The position numbers were made by a program, and so were the translations under genes. From contig NZ_PIPL01000001.1 in assembly GCF_003987145.1 (NCBI RefSeq), forward strand, positions 1,798,001-1,862,000: a DNA stretch of 64,000 nt, in the 5' to 3' direction. The DNA is from Aliidiomarina minuta (GTDB lineage Bacteria > Pseudomonadota > Gammaproteobacteria > Enterobacterales > Alteromonadaceae). Each line of letters begins with the position of its first letter. Position 1 is the stretch's first letter. Shown here piece after piece: positions 17,430 through 26,029 of this stretch. The notes beneath the pieces were generated by a model. It did not search any database and had not been told where the DNA came from. It worked only from the letters and a program-made list of their open reading frames with translations.

Positions 17430-18620
17430 ATGAAGAACGATTTTTACCAACAGGTACGTGAGCAGATTGAAGAAGTGCGCGAAGAGGGCTTGTTTAAAAA
17501 AGAGCGTATTATTTCTTCCTCGCAATACTCAGAAATCGAAGTCAACCACGACAAGGTATTAAACTTCTGCGCCAACAACTACCTGGGCCTGGCGAACCAC
17601 CCTGAGCTTATCAAAGCAGCCAAAGATGGCCTGGATAAGCACGGCTTCGGGGTCGCTTCAGTGCGTTTCATCTGCGGTACGCAGGACATCCATAAAACGC
17701 TGGAGCAAAAACTGAGTGAGTTTTTAGGCACCGAAGACACCATTCTCTACTCCTCATGCTTTGATGCCAATGCGGGCCTGTTTGAAACTTTACTAGGTCC
17801 GGAAGACGCCATAATCAGTGACGCGCTGAACCACGCCAGTATTATTGACGGCGTTCGCTTGTGTAAAGCAAAACGCTACCGCTACGCCAATAATGACATG
17901 CAGGCGTTAGAAGAACAGCTGCAAAAAGCAGTCGCCGACGGCGCCCGACATAAATTGATCGCTACAGACGGTGTGTTTTCTATGGATGGCGTCATTGCCA
18001 ACCTCAAAGGCGTTTGTGACCTGGCCGATAAATATGACGCACTGGTCATGGTCGATGACTCTCATGCCGTTGGTTTTGTCGGACAAAAAGGTCGCGGAAC
18101 CCATGAATATCACGACGTCATGGATCGTGTTGATATTATCACGGGTACTTTGGGTAAAGCCCTGGGCGGTGCCTCTGGCGGTTTTACTGCAGCCAAAAAA
18201 GAAGTAGTGGAATGGTTACGCCAACGCTCGCGCCCCTACCTGTTTTCCAACTCACTGGCCCCTTCCATAGTAACGGCTTCTATTCGTGTGCTGGAAATGC
18301 TCAGTGAAGGCGATGAACTGCGCGACAAACTCAATCAGAACAGTCAGTATTTCCGCGAGAAAATGACGGCGGCAGGTTTTGAACTGGCCGGCGCAGACCA
18401 CGCTATTATCCCGGTTATGCTAGGCGATGCTAAACTAGCCTCAGAAATGTCCGACCGCCTGTTAGCAGAGGGTATCTATGTGATCGGCTTTTCATTCCCG
18501 GTAGTACCTAAAGGTCAGGCCCGTATACGCACCCAAATGTCGGCTGCACACAGTCGCGCACAGCTGGACAAAGCTATTGACGCCTTTATCCGCATCGGTA
18601 AAGACCTGGGCGTGATTTAA
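17430..18620 (+). CDS. kbl: glycine C-acetyltransferase (2-amino-3-ketobutyrate CoA ligase)
   Basis: This 396-residue PLP enzyme cleaves 2-amino-3-ketobutyrate with CoA to glycine and acetyl-CoA. The PLP lysine is Lys243 in TGTLGKALGG. Other marks are DDSHAVGFVG and the N-terminal FCANNYLGLANHPE. The start is the ATG at 17430, 6 bases after an AGAGGG-type site, giving the usual KNDFYQQ start; an upstream in-frame ATG (17361) would add 23 unusual residues. tdh follows 22 bases later, giving the two-step threonine-to-glycine pathway. Confidence 0.96.
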   Translation: MKNDFYQQVREQIEEVREEGLFKKERIISSSQYSEIEVNHDKVLNFCANNYLGLANHPELIKAAKDGLDKHGFGVASVRFICGTQDIHKTLEQKLSEFLGTEDTILYSSCFDANAGLFETLLGPEDAIISDALNHASIIDGVRLCKAKRYRYANNDMQALEEQLQKAVADGARHKLIATDGVFSMDGVIANLKGVCDLADKYDALVMVDDSHAVGFVGQKGRGTHEYHDVMDRVDIITGTLGKALGGASGGFTAAKKEVVEWLRQRSRPYLFSNSLAPSIVTASIRVLEMLSEGDELRDKLNQNSQYFREKMTAAGFELAGADHAIIPVMLGDAKLASEMSDRLLAEGIYVIGFSFPVVPKGQARIRTQMSAAHSRAQLDKAIDAFIRIGKDLGVI

Positions 18621-18642
18621 GACCTTAATTCAGGAGTAACGA

Positions 18643-19671
18643 ATGAAAGTATTAGCTAAGCTCAAAGCCGAAGAAGGCATCTGGATGAGCGAGTCAGAAA
18701 AGCCTGAAATCGGCCATAACGACTTGCTGATCAAAATTAAGAAAACCGCGATCTGCGGCACCGATGTGCATATATACAACTGGGACGAGTGGTCACAAAA
18801 CACAGTTCCCGTTGGCATGACCGTGGGCCACGAATATGTCGGCGTAGTAGCTGATATGGGCGCCGGTGTACAAGGCTTTGAAATTGGTGACCGGGTATCC
18901 GGCGAAGGCCACATTACCTGCGGCCATTGCCGCAATTGCCGGGCCGGACGTCGCCATTTATGCCGCAATACGACAGGCGTAGGCGTAAACCGCCCTGGCG
19001 CTTTTGCCGAATACCTGTCTATTCCTTCTATTAACGCCTTTAAAATACCGGACGAAGTCAGCGATGACATGGCCGCTATTTTCGATCCTTTTGGTAACGC
19101 TGTGCATACTGCCCTTTCTTTCGACCTGGTCGGTGAGGACGTGCTGATTACCGGTGCAGGGCCTATTGGCATGATGGCCGCAGCGGTAGCTAAACATGCG
19201 GGTGCACGACACATTGTGATCACTGATATTAACGACTTCCGCTTGCAGCTAGCTAAAAAAATGGGAGCTACCCGGGTCGTCAACTCTAAAGAAGAAAACC
19301 TGCTGGATGTCATGAACGAGCTGGGCATGCATGAAGGTTTCGATGTCGGTATGGAAATGTCTGGTGTCGCGGTTGCTTTCAACGACATGCTCACCGCTAT
19401 GAACCACGGCGGCAAAGTTGCACTATTGGGTATTCCGCCGGGCGATATGGCGATTGACTGGAATCAGGTCATTTTTAAAGGTTTGGTCATTAAAGGCATC
19501 TATGGCCGCGAAATGTTTGAAACCTGGTATAAAATGGCTGCGCTCATTCAGTCGGGTCTCGACTTGAGCCCTATGATTACCCACAACATGCCTGTCGATG
19601 ATTTCCAAAAAGGTTTCGACATCATGCGTTCTGGTAAGTCCGGTAAAGTCGTTCTCGACTGGGAAGCCTGA
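18643..19671 (+). CDS. tdh: L-threonine 3-dehydrogenase
   Basis: This 342-residue zinc alcohol dehydrogenase family enzyme oxidises threonine to 2-amino-3-ketobutyrate with NAD. The catalytic zinc ligand Cys is in AICGTDVHIYNWDEW, followed by GHEYVG. The structural zinc loop GHCRNCRAGRRHLC has four cysteines, and GAGPIGMMAAAVAKHAGA is the NAD-binding Rossmann turn. It lies after kbl (22-base gap) and one base before glpE, making a likely four-gene operon with glpG. GGAG sits before the ATG. Confidence 0.97.
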   Translation: MKVLAKLKAEEGIWMSESEKPEIGHNDLLIKIKKTAICGTDVHIYNWDEWSQNTVPVGMTVGHEYVGVVADMGAGVQGFEIGDRVSGEGHITCGHCRNCRAGRRHLCRNTTGVGVNRPGAFAEYLSIPSINAFKIPDEVSDDMAAIFDPFGNAVHTALSFDLVGEDVLITGAGPIGMMAAAVAKHAGARHIVITDINDFRLQLAKKMGATRVVNSKEENLLDVMNELGMHEGFDVGMEMSGVAVAFNDMLTAMNHGGKVALLGIPPGDMAIDWNQVIFKGLVIKGIYGREMFETWYKMAALIQSGLDLSPMITHNMPVDDFQKGFDIMRSGKSGKVVLDWEA

Positions 19672-19672
19672 G

Positions 19673-19996
19673 ATGACTGACTTCGAGCGTATCTCTATTG
19701 CTAACGCGCGGCAGCTTATCGCCGCGCAGGATGCAACCATAGCCGATATTCGCGACCCGCAGTCTTTTGCTCTAGGACACATGCCTGGCGCTTTTCATCT
19801 GACGGACGCCAATTTGCACCAGTTTGTATTAGAAAAAGATACCAAAAAACCGCTTATTGTCGTTTGTTATCATGGCATCAGCAGCCAGGGCGCTGCCCGC
19901 TACCTGATTGAACAGGGGTTTTCTGAGGTTTACAGTCTGGACGGTGGTTTTACAGCCTGGCAGCAACATCAACCTGATCAGGTTGCCCGCGGATGA
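19673..19996 (+). CDS. glpE: thiosulfate sulfurtransferase GlpE (single-domain rhodanese)
   Basis: This 107-residue single rhodanese domain protein transfers sulfur from thiosulfate to acceptors such as cyanide or thioredoxin in the cytoplasm. The active-site loop CYHGISSQGAA has the persulfide cysteine at 65, the same position as in E. coli GlpE. The start is the ATG at 19673, one base after the tdh stop; a longer in-frame opening upstream lies inside tdh. The stop overlaps the glpG start by four bases, so translation is coupled. Confidence 0.94.
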   Translation: MTDFERISIANARQLIAAQDATIADIRDPQSFALGHMPGAFHLTDANLHQFVLEKDTKKPLIVVCYHGISSQGAARYLIEQGFSEVYSLDGGFTAWQQHQPDQVARG

Positions 19997-20805
19997 AATT
20001 GCTGTTGACGCACCCGGACCCCGAACACATGGCAAATGCCCGACAGTATCTGTTACGTCATGGCATTCCAGTCAGCGTTTCCGAGCGCTCCGGACAACTT
20101 GAGCTTTGGTTGTTACAGGACAACTACCAGGAGACAGCGCTCAACCTGCTGCGCGACTTTGACGATTTACCAGCGGATCATCAGGTGGCTCAGCCATCGC
20201 ATCAACAGTCCATGTTTGGCCCAACCCTGCGCAGCCTGAGCCAACAAGCTGGCCTGCTCACATTTGCGATATTCTTGATGACGCTGGCAGTGGCCGCTGC
20301 TCAGCTCGTCTTTTCGCCGCAGGCAGTGATGGGCAGCTTAATGATCACACCGCTGCATAGCATGCAGTTATCACTTAGCGAACCCTGGCGTCTGGTTACC
20401 CCAGCATTTATTCATCTTTCAGCGACTCACCTGGTATTTAATTTATTCTGGTGGTGGTATCTCGGGGGCCGTATCGAACTGCGCCTGGGAGCCGGTCATT
20501 TGGCGCTGATTTTCCTTGTGACCGCGATAAGTTCCAACCTACTGCAATGGTATACCAGTGGGCCGCTATTTGGCGGTATGTCTGGCGTAGTGTACGGGTT
20601 ACTGGGATTTTGTACCTTGTATAGCTGGCGCCGCCCCACCTCATTAAGTCTGCCACCAGCATTGATTGTGTTTATGGTGGCTTGGTTGTTGCTTGGTTAC
20701 ACTGATTTACTCTGGGTTAATGTCGCCAACGAAGCGCATTTAATGGGCTTGATCAGTGGTTCGCTACTGGGTGCTTTATATCGTTTACGAGAAAAATCAA
20801 GTTAA
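19993..20805 (+). CDS. glpG: rhomboid intramembrane serine protease GlpG
   Basis: This 270-residue inner-membrane protease has a cytoplasmic N-terminal domain (residues 1-60, with MKLLLTHPDPEHMANARQYL) followed by six membrane segments. The catalytic dyad is Ser197 in GGMSGVVYG and His249 in NEAHLMGL. The oxyanion-side residues His146 and Asn150 are in HLVFN, matching E. coli GlpG. It cleaves membrane proteins within or next to their transmembrane helix. It overlaps glpE by four bases. The stop is three bases from a convergent gene. Confidence 0.95.
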   Translation: MKLLLTHPDPEHMANARQYLLRHGIPVSVSERSGQLELWLLQDNYQETALNLLRDFDDLPADHQVAQPSHQQSMFGPTLRSLSQQAGLLTFAIFLMTLAVAAAQLVFSPQAVMGSLMITPLHSMQLSLSEPWRLVTPAFIHLSATHLVFNLFWWWYLGGRIELRLGAGHLALIFLVTAISSNLLQWYTSGPLFGGMSGVVYGLLGFCTLYSWRRPTSLSLPPALIVFMVAWLLLGYTDLLWVNVANEAHLMGLISGSLLGALYRLREKSS

Positions 20806-20807
20806 GG

Positions 20808-21215
20808 TTACTGGTAGAGATAGTTGGTGAAAATAAGGTTTTCAATCACTTCTCTACCAGTTTCCTGTTCCATTAGCTCCTGCGCTCTACTCAAGCAATC
20901 GCGGCGAATTTCATCTCGCCCAGTTAAGGAGCGGACCTTGCCTTCCTGAGCCTCGCCGAAGATCTCAATAAAGGCGTCCCGTAATAACGGAGCGTGATGC
21001 TCTAATAACTGCAGGTCGTTGACACTCCCCACTACTGCCTGAACAGAAATTCGCACATAACCAAGATGACGAGTGTCATCTAACTTCACAAAGTTAGTTG
21101 TAATATCAGGTTCAAAAGCGAAATAAACTTGGCGCTGTTCGCTTTGTGCATGCACCGATGCAGTGAGAATCCAAAGCATAACTGTAATTAATGCGCCCTT
21201 TACGTACTTTCTCAT
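20808..21215 (-). CDS. FliL-like protein with cleavable signal peptide
   Basis: This 135-residue protein resembles flagellar FliL. It has a beta-alpha domain with YFAFEPDITTNFVKLDDTRHLG, then RISVQAVVG, HHAPLLRDAFIEIFG and a helical tail with RRDCLSRAQELM (FliL helices). Unlike classical FliL it seems to have a cleavable signal (cleavage near VHA-QS) rather than a membrane anchor, so it may be periplasmic. No flagellar operon is next to it; it lies between glpG and ubiC. It is likely a FliL paralog, with the role unclear. Confidence 0.7.
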   Translation of the reverse strand: MRKYVKGALITVMLWILTASVHAQSEQRQVYFAFEPDITTNFVKLDDTRHLGYVRISVQAVVGSVNDLQLLEHHAPLLRDAFIEIFGEAQEGKVRSLTGRDEIRRDCLSRAQELMEQETGREVIENLIFTNYLYQ

Positions 21216-21346
21216 TTCATTACCCCTGCATCCATTACTTAACCCTCTGTTAGTTGATTATATGTAAGTCGACTTTTACAGCAACAACTGCGCCTAGTCT
21301 GCAACTTCTGTTATCATGCGTCTATCATTTAATCTTAAACAAATTT

Positions 21347-21895
21347 ATGGTTTCCGATACTCTTTTTAGCGGCAGCCGCTGGGATTTCTTAAGGCCTAAA
21401 ACGATTCCTGACACATTGGCTAACTGGCTTTTTGATTCTGGTTCACTAACCGCCAAACTAAAAGCACTTAACCCTGATTTCGAGGTTGAGGTTTTGCGTC
21501 ATGCGAACGGCCGTATCTACCATGATGAAGTCGCCTTACTTGAGAAAGATGTGCCTTGTCAGGTGCGGGAAGTTATTTTAAGAAGCGCAGGATTACCCGT
21601 AGTATTTGCGCGAAGTGTGATTCCAAACGCTGATGACGCGAGCCTGAATGCGCTGAACTCGATCGGCAATCAACCGCTTGGCGAGGCCTTGTTTAGTCGC
21701 TCTGATGTCACTCATGGGCCTATTGCGGTGACTCAATTTTCAGCGCAAAGTAATATGGCATCGTTCAATGAGGAGTTACTTGGTTCACGGCAGGCTCTTT
21801 GGGGACGCCGCCGTAAATTTGAGATAACTGACAACCCGGTCCTGGTCACTGAAGTATTTTTATCATCCGCACCCTGTTATAAGGAGCCTGCATGA
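21347..21895 (+). CDS. ubiC: chorismate lyase
   Basis: This 182-residue enzyme removes pyruvate from chorismate to give 4-hydroxybenzoate, the first step of ubiquinone synthesis, in the cytoplasm. The family core is present: ALLEKDVPCQVREVILR, and the C-terminal motif LWGRRRKFEITDNPVLVTEV with the conserved Glu. The open frame extends upstream to 21254, but the ATG at 21347 gives a normal length and N-terminus; the ribosome binding site there is weak. It overlaps ubiA by four bases, so both early ubiquinone steps are cotranslated. Confidence 0.9.
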   Translation: MVSDTLFSGSRWDFLRPKTIPDTLANWLFDSGSLTAKLKALNPDFEVEVLRHANGRIYHDEVALLEKDVPCQVREVILRSAGLPVVFARSVIPNADDASLNALNSIGNQPLGEALFSRSDVTHGPIAVTQFSAQSNMASFNEELLGSRQALWGRRRKFEITDNPVLVTEVFLSSAPCYKEPA

Positions 21896-22773
21896 GCCGT
21901 CTACACCATTATCACAAGCTGATGCGTATGGATAAACCCGTTGGTACCTGGTTATTGGCCTGGCCTACTTTCTGGGCGCTGCTCGTTGCTGGTGCCGGAG
22001 ACCCTTCGTTACGTATGGTCGCTATCTTTGCGGCTGGTGTTTTTCTGATGCGTTCTGCAGGCTGTGTTATCAACGATTTTGCCGATCGTAAGATTGATGG
22101 CAAAGTCCGGCGTACTCAACAACGGCCGCTAGCTACTGGTGCGGTAACAGCAGCCGAAGCCCTAATCCTTTTTGCGGGTTTAGTGCTACTTGCCTTTTTG
22201 CTTGTACTTACTCTGAATACGTTAACTATCGGCCTAAGCGTCATAGCTGTCGTGCTGGCCGCTTTTTATCCTTTTGCAAAACGCTTTACTTACTTGCCGC
22301 AATTGTTTTTGGGCGCTGCCTTTAGCATGGCAATTCCAATGGCATTCGCAGCTGTTGAGGGCCGATTACCCTTAATTGCCTGGGTGCTGTTCGCGGCAAA
22401 TTTGCTTTGGACGGTCGCCTACGACACAGAATACGCTATGGCAGATCGCGAAGACGACTTACGCGCCGGAATTAAGTCCAGCGCTATACTCTTTGCCCGT
22501 TTCGACATTCTGGCCATTGCTGTTTTACAACTGCTTACCTTATTACTGCTGTCCATAGCTGGCTGGATGCTGCACGCGGCTCCTTATTACTGGATTGCGC
22601 TCGCTATAGCCGCCACCATGTTTGCCTGGCAGCTGTGGATGATTAGCGGTCGTCAGGCTGACCAGTGTCTGCGGGCTTTTAAACAGAATCATTACGTGGG
22701 CATGGCCATTGCCATTGGCCTGGCATTGCACTTCTGGTTACCGGACGTGCCCTGGTTAGGCAGCATCCTGTAA
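21892..22773 (+). CDS. ubiA: 4-hydroxybenzoate polyprenyltransferase
   Basis: This 293-residue inner-membrane enzyme attaches the polyprenyl tail to 4-hydroxybenzoate. Of the two Asp-rich prenyl-diphosphate motifs, the first is NDFADRKID (about residue 64) and the second DTEYAMADREDD (about 183). About eight or nine membrane segments lie around them. AAGGAG precedes the ATG by seven bases. It follows ubiC with a four-base overlap. A perfect nine-bp hairpin directly follows the stop. Confidence 0.95.
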   Translation: MSRLHHYHKLMRMDKPVGTWLLAWPTFWALLVAGAGDPSLRMVAIFAAGVFLMRSAGCVINDFADRKIDGKVRRTQQRPLATGAVTAAEALILFAGLVLLAFLLVLTLNTLTIGLSVIAVVLAAFYPFAKRFTYLPQLFLGAAFSMAIPMAFAAVEGRLPLIAWVLFAANLLWTVAYDTEYAMADREDDLRAGIKSSAILFARFDILAIAVLQLLTLLLLSIAGWMLHAAPYYWIALAIAATMFAWQLWMISGRQADQCLRAFKQNHYVGMAIAIGLALHFWLPDVPWLGSIL

Positions 22774-22775
22774 CC

Positions 22776-22797
22776 TGGGAAGCCTAATGGCTTCCCA
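22776..22797. terminator. hairpin between convergent ubiA and plsB
   Basis: TGGGAAGCC (22776-22784) pairs perfectly with GGCTTCCCA (22789-22797) with loop TAAT. It starts three bases after the ubiA stop and overlaps the plsB stop codon. Neither side has a good T-run, so its function as a terminator is uncertain; it could also protect mRNA 3' ends. Confidence 0.5.
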
Positions 22798-25222
22798 ATA
22801 ACTTTTGCACAGACTGGCGGATAGTTTGCACTATGGAGCTGGGTAACAAAGAATCTATTTCATCACTCAATAGCGCAACGCGCTGATCAGAACAATATTC
22901 GCCGCTTTCGGCCACCACGATATATCCCTGCTGTTTGAGGACATTGACTAAGGTACTGAAAATACGCTTATCAAAAAACTCAGGAGCATCTATACCGTGC
23001 ATGGAACCCAGACGTTCAGCCAGCAGTTCGCTGTGTTTTTCCAGGTCCGTACGAGAAAGCGATCCTGATTGCTGCAATAATTCCAGCACTATGCCGTAGC
23101 GGATCAAAGTCTCATTAATGCTGTTCGCCAGCAGGCGCAATTGAAAATAACCACTACTGTCATGTGCCGGGACACTGTACTGCTCGCCGTCATACTGTAA
23201 CCAACCCTGTTCATGCAATTGCTCACAGATAGCGGCGGTCCATACAGGCACGTCTTCAACATCCTGACTCAGATACAGCTCAGCCCTTAACATAGGTATT
23301 AATCTAGCAATAAATGTGGCTGCATCACTACTTTGAAAGCGTTGATGAGCAAGGCTGTATATAGCTACTAACGCAGGCACTGCAAATAAATGCAGGATAT
23401 TGTTGCGATAATACGTCAACGAAATGGCCTGTTCAGGCAATAAGGTAGCAACGTCGCCCACAGCGTCACTATGTACCTCAAACTTATTCATTTTAGTGGC
23501 CTGTTTCCAGAGTTCTTCACCTGTAACCTCGGGTGCCACTGCAAAACTACTGTAAGGCACTTCGCTTAATAACTGCAGGTAACCATCAAACTGCCGTATT
23601 AGCTCTTCTTTAGTTAATGAACGGTTTTCGGAACAGAGCAGGCAAAGTCCGCTTAAATTTACGCTATTGACCACAGCTCCATCATTAATATGGCGCATGA
23701 GTTTATCAGCCAGCTGATTCACTCGCGGCGTCATCCAACTTGGTTTTGCTGGCTCCTCCAGTCCTCGGGTGCTGGAGTCCCTCCAATCTGGCTGGTGTTC
23801 ATCCAGGTACTCATCCAAGCGCACCGGTTTGCCAAAAGTAACGTAACCATGGCCAAAATTACGCAGTTTACGCAGGATTCCAAACACCTGGAAAACCGAT
23901 TCCTTCTTTTTGTTATTACCACGCAACTCTTTATGGTAAGTACTCACTTCCATGACATGCTCGTAACCGATATACACAGGTACAAGGCTTATGGGTCGGC
24001 TAATGCCGCGCAGCTGTCCCTGGAAAGTCATAGCTAACATGCCTGTTTTGGGTGCCAACAGGCGTCCCGTACGACTGCGCCCACCCTCCATAAAGTACTC
24101 AACTGAATAACCTTTCTGGAACAGGCGTCCCAGATATTCGCGAAAAGCAATGGAGTACAATTTATTGCCACGAAAACTGCGGCGAATAAAAAAAGCGCCA
24201 CCGCGGCGGAATATCGGGCCAGCGGGCCAGAAGTTCAGATTCACTCCGGCAGCTATATGTGGCGGTACCAAACCTTCCTTATAAATAACATAACTGAGTA
24301 GCAGGTAATCCATATGGCTGCGATGACAAGGTACATAAATGATTTCATGCCCGTCCTGTGCGAGCTTGCGTACCGTTTCACCATGGCGCACGTCAATACC
24401 GTTATACAAACGGTTCCACAACCAGGTCATTACCCGATCACCAAAACGCACCAGGCCCTCGCGGTAATCCGCAGCAATTTCTTCCAGGTAAGTTTTAGCC
24501 CGCTGTTCGGCTTTCGCTTCGCTAACTTTTTTGCTTTTCACCTCATCAGCAATCGCCTGGCGCATAACAGGAGTGCGCAGCAAGGAACGGATCATCTCAT
24601 CCCTGCTCCACAACTTAGGTCCCGCCACGGCGTGTCGTAAACGGCTAAAATGGGTGCGGGCAACCCGTGCCAGCTTAGCACCTAAATTAGTATCGCTGGC
24701 ATGCCTGTCAGCCATTGTACGCAGGCTCACTGGACGGCTGATACGTACCATGATGTTACGGCCTGCAAACAGCAATAACATAAAACGCTTCCACAAATTA
24801 GGTACTTCAATATCGGCAGTAAGTGCACCTGCAGGCTCTTCCCGCCCGGCATTTCGTCCCCAGAAAAGAGCAATTGGATGCATGACAACGTTGCACTCAG
24901 GTTGCTGCTGATGTAATTCCAGCAACTCCTGAAACGGTTGCCCATAATCGTACTTCAGACGCCCGCGAGGATCTTCAATATAAAGCACCCGGGGAAAGGT
25001 CTTGTCACCTATCTGCAGAGGCTCCGTAGGATCCGGCAAACCTAGCCGGCGAGTTGCCTTTTGGGCAACCACCAAATCAGTGAAGCTCGGGGAGCGCATG
25101 ACATAAACCAGATGATCGGCTGCGGAAGGCGTCGCTTCATCTTCATCACGAATAGCTTCAAACTGGGTAAGCCAGCGTACTGGCCATTTAAATATTGAAA
25201 ACAACAAATGTTTCATGCTCAT
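22784..25222 (-). CDS. plsB: glycerol-3-phosphate 1-O-acyltransferase
   Basis: This 812-residue membrane-associated enzyme makes lysophosphatidate from glycerol-3-phosphate and acyl-ACP or acyl-CoA, the first step of phospholipid synthesis. The acyltransferase motifs are seen: PCHRSHMDYLLLSYVIY (HX4D box I), GAFFIRRSF (box II), FMEGGRSRTG (box III) and PISLVPVYIGYE (box IV). The frame extends to 25324, but the ATG at 25222 gives a typical start and length; another ATG at 25216 is possible. The upstream 180 bases are shared with the divergent lexA promoter. A GTAAGTACTCAC SlmA-like site lies inside at 23936. Confidence 0.95.
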   Translation of the reverse strand: MSMKHLLFSIFKWPVRWLTQFEAIRDEDEATPSAADHLVYVMRSPSFTDLVVAQKATRRLGLPDPTEPLQIGDKTFPRVLYIEDPRGRLKYDYGQPFQELLELHQQQPECNVVMHPIALFWGRNAGREEPAGALTADIEVPNLWKRFMLLLFAGRNIMVRISRPVSLRTMADRHASDTNLGAKLARVARTHFSRLRHAVAGPKLWSRDEMIRSLLRTPVMRQAIADEVKSKKVSEAKAEQRAKTYLEEIAADYREGLVRFGDRVMTWLWNRLYNGIDVRHGETVRKLAQDGHEIIYVPCHRSHMDYLLLSYVIYKEGLVPPHIAAGVNLNFWPAGPIFRRGGAFFIRRSFRGNKLYSIAFREYLGRLFQKGYSVEYFMEGGRSRTGRLLAPKTGMLAMTFQGQLRGISRPISLVPVYIGYEHVMEVSTYHKELRGNNKKKESVFQVFGILRKLRNFGHGYVTFGKPVRLDEYLDEHQPDWRDSSTRGLEEPAKPSWMTPRVNQLADKLMRHINDGAVVNSVNLSGLCLLCSENRSLTKEELIRQFDGYLQLLSEVPYSSFAVAPEVTGEELWKQATKMNKFEVHSDAVGDVATLLPEQAISLTYYRNNILHLFAVPALVAIYSLAHQRFQSSDAATFIARLIPMLRAELYLSQDVEDVPVWTAAICEQLHEQGWLQYDGEQYSVPAHDSSGYFQLRLLANSINETLIRYGIVLELLQQSGSLSRTDLEKHSELLAERLGSMHGIDAPEFFDKRIFSTLVNVLKQQGYIVVAESGEYCSDQRVALLSDEIDSLLPSSIVQTIRQSVQKLLGSH
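23936..23947. promoter_or_regulatory. SlmA-binding-like sequence inside plsB
   Basis: GTAAGTACTCAC matches 11 of 12 bases of the E. coli SlmA binding palindrome GTGAGTACTCAC. The window also encodes SlmA at 49.5 kb. Such sites occur across chromosomes except near the terminus; a single match in coding DNA may be chance. Confidence 0.35.
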
Positions 25223-25360
25223 AACTGTCCACACAAAGTCAGCAAAGGGAGGCCCCACTGGCATCCTGCAATGTGTTACAGCATACCATTCCACAGAAAA
25301 TTTGTCGCAAACCGGTAACATCACAAAAAAGTAACAGAAATATTTGCACTGGTTGAAATA

Positions 25361-25376
25361 CTGTATATACTCACAG
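25361..25376. promoter_or_regulatory. LexA (SOS) box 1
   Basis: CTGTATATACTCACAG fits CTGT-N8-ACAG exactly. It lies 30 bases upstream of the lexA start. Confidence 0.9.
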
Positions 25377-25380
25377 CATA

Positions 25381-25396
25381 CTGTATAGAAAAACAG
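25381..25396. promoter_or_regulatory. LexA (SOS) box 2
   Basis: CTGTATAGAAAAACAG fits CTGT-N8-ACAG exactly and starts 20 bases after box 1. Two boxes at the lexA promoter are typical of autoregulated lexA in this class. Confidence 0.9.
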
Positions 25397-25405
25397 GTAA
25401 CTCAG

Positions 25406-26029
25406 ATGCGACCTTTAACACCACGACAAGCAGAAATACTGGACCTTATTAAGACAAATATTGAGGCGACCGGTATGCCACCTACCCGGGCTGAAATTGC
25501 CAAACGGCTAGGTTTTCGTTCCGCCAATTCTGCGGAAGAGCACCTTAAGGCTCTGGCCAGAAAAGGGGTTATTGAAATGATGCCCGGCATGTCTCGTGGT
25601 ATTCGCCTCTTACAGGAAGAAGTAGAAGAACCGGAACAGCCCGGACTACCTTTAATCGGACAAGTCGCAGCCGGTGAGCCTATCCTGGCGCTGCAGCATA
25701 TAGAAAGTCATTACCAGGTTGACCAGCATCTGTTTCAGCCTCAAGCGGATTTCCTGCTACGGGTAAATGGCATGAGCATGCAAAAAATTGGCATTCTGGA
25801 TGGTGATTTACTGGCGGTACATAAAACCACCCAGGCTCGCAATGGTCAGGTCGTTGTCGCCCGCATTGAAGATGACGTGACAGTCAAGCGCTTCGAACGC
25901 CACGGCAGCAATGTCATGTTACACCCGGAAAATGATGAATTTTCTACTATCCATATTGATTTAACTTCACAACCACTGACCATCGAAGGGTTAGCCGTTG
26001 GTGTAATAAGAAATGGAGCTTGGTTATGA
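25406..26029 (+). CDS. lexA: LexA repressor
   Basis: This 207-residue SOS repressor has an N-terminal winged helix-turn-helix (PTRAEIAKRLGFRSANSAEE, about residues 27-45) that binds SOS boxes. The C-terminal self-cleavage domain follows: cleavage site Ala89-Gly90 in QVAAGEPI, catalytic Ser124 in NGMSMQKIG and Lys161 in TVKRF. RecA-stimulated autocleavage lifts repression after DNA damage. Two SOS boxes lie directly upstream. The stop overlaps the ATG of the sulA-like gene (ATGA), so both are SOS-induced together. Confidence 0.97.
   Translation: MRPLTPRQAEILDLIKTNIEATGMPPTRAEIAKRLGFRSANSAEEHLKALARKGVIEMMPGMSRGIRLLQEEVEEPEQPGLPLIGQVAAGEPILALQHIESHYQVDQHLFQPQADFLLRVNGMSMQKIGILDGDLLAVHKTTQARNGQVVVARIEDDVTVKRFERHGSNVMLHPENDEFSTIHIDLTSQPLTIEGLAVGVIRNGAWL

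Noticed and set aside
18630..19415. 261-codon open frame opposite tdh
   Set aside because: Low-complexity Ser/Pro/Thr/Ala translation typical of an antisense shadow of a GC-biased gene; tdh is certain.
24314..24911. Plus-strand open frames of 108 and 126 codons inside plsB
   Set aside because: Antisense shadows within acyltransferase motifs; no supporting signal.
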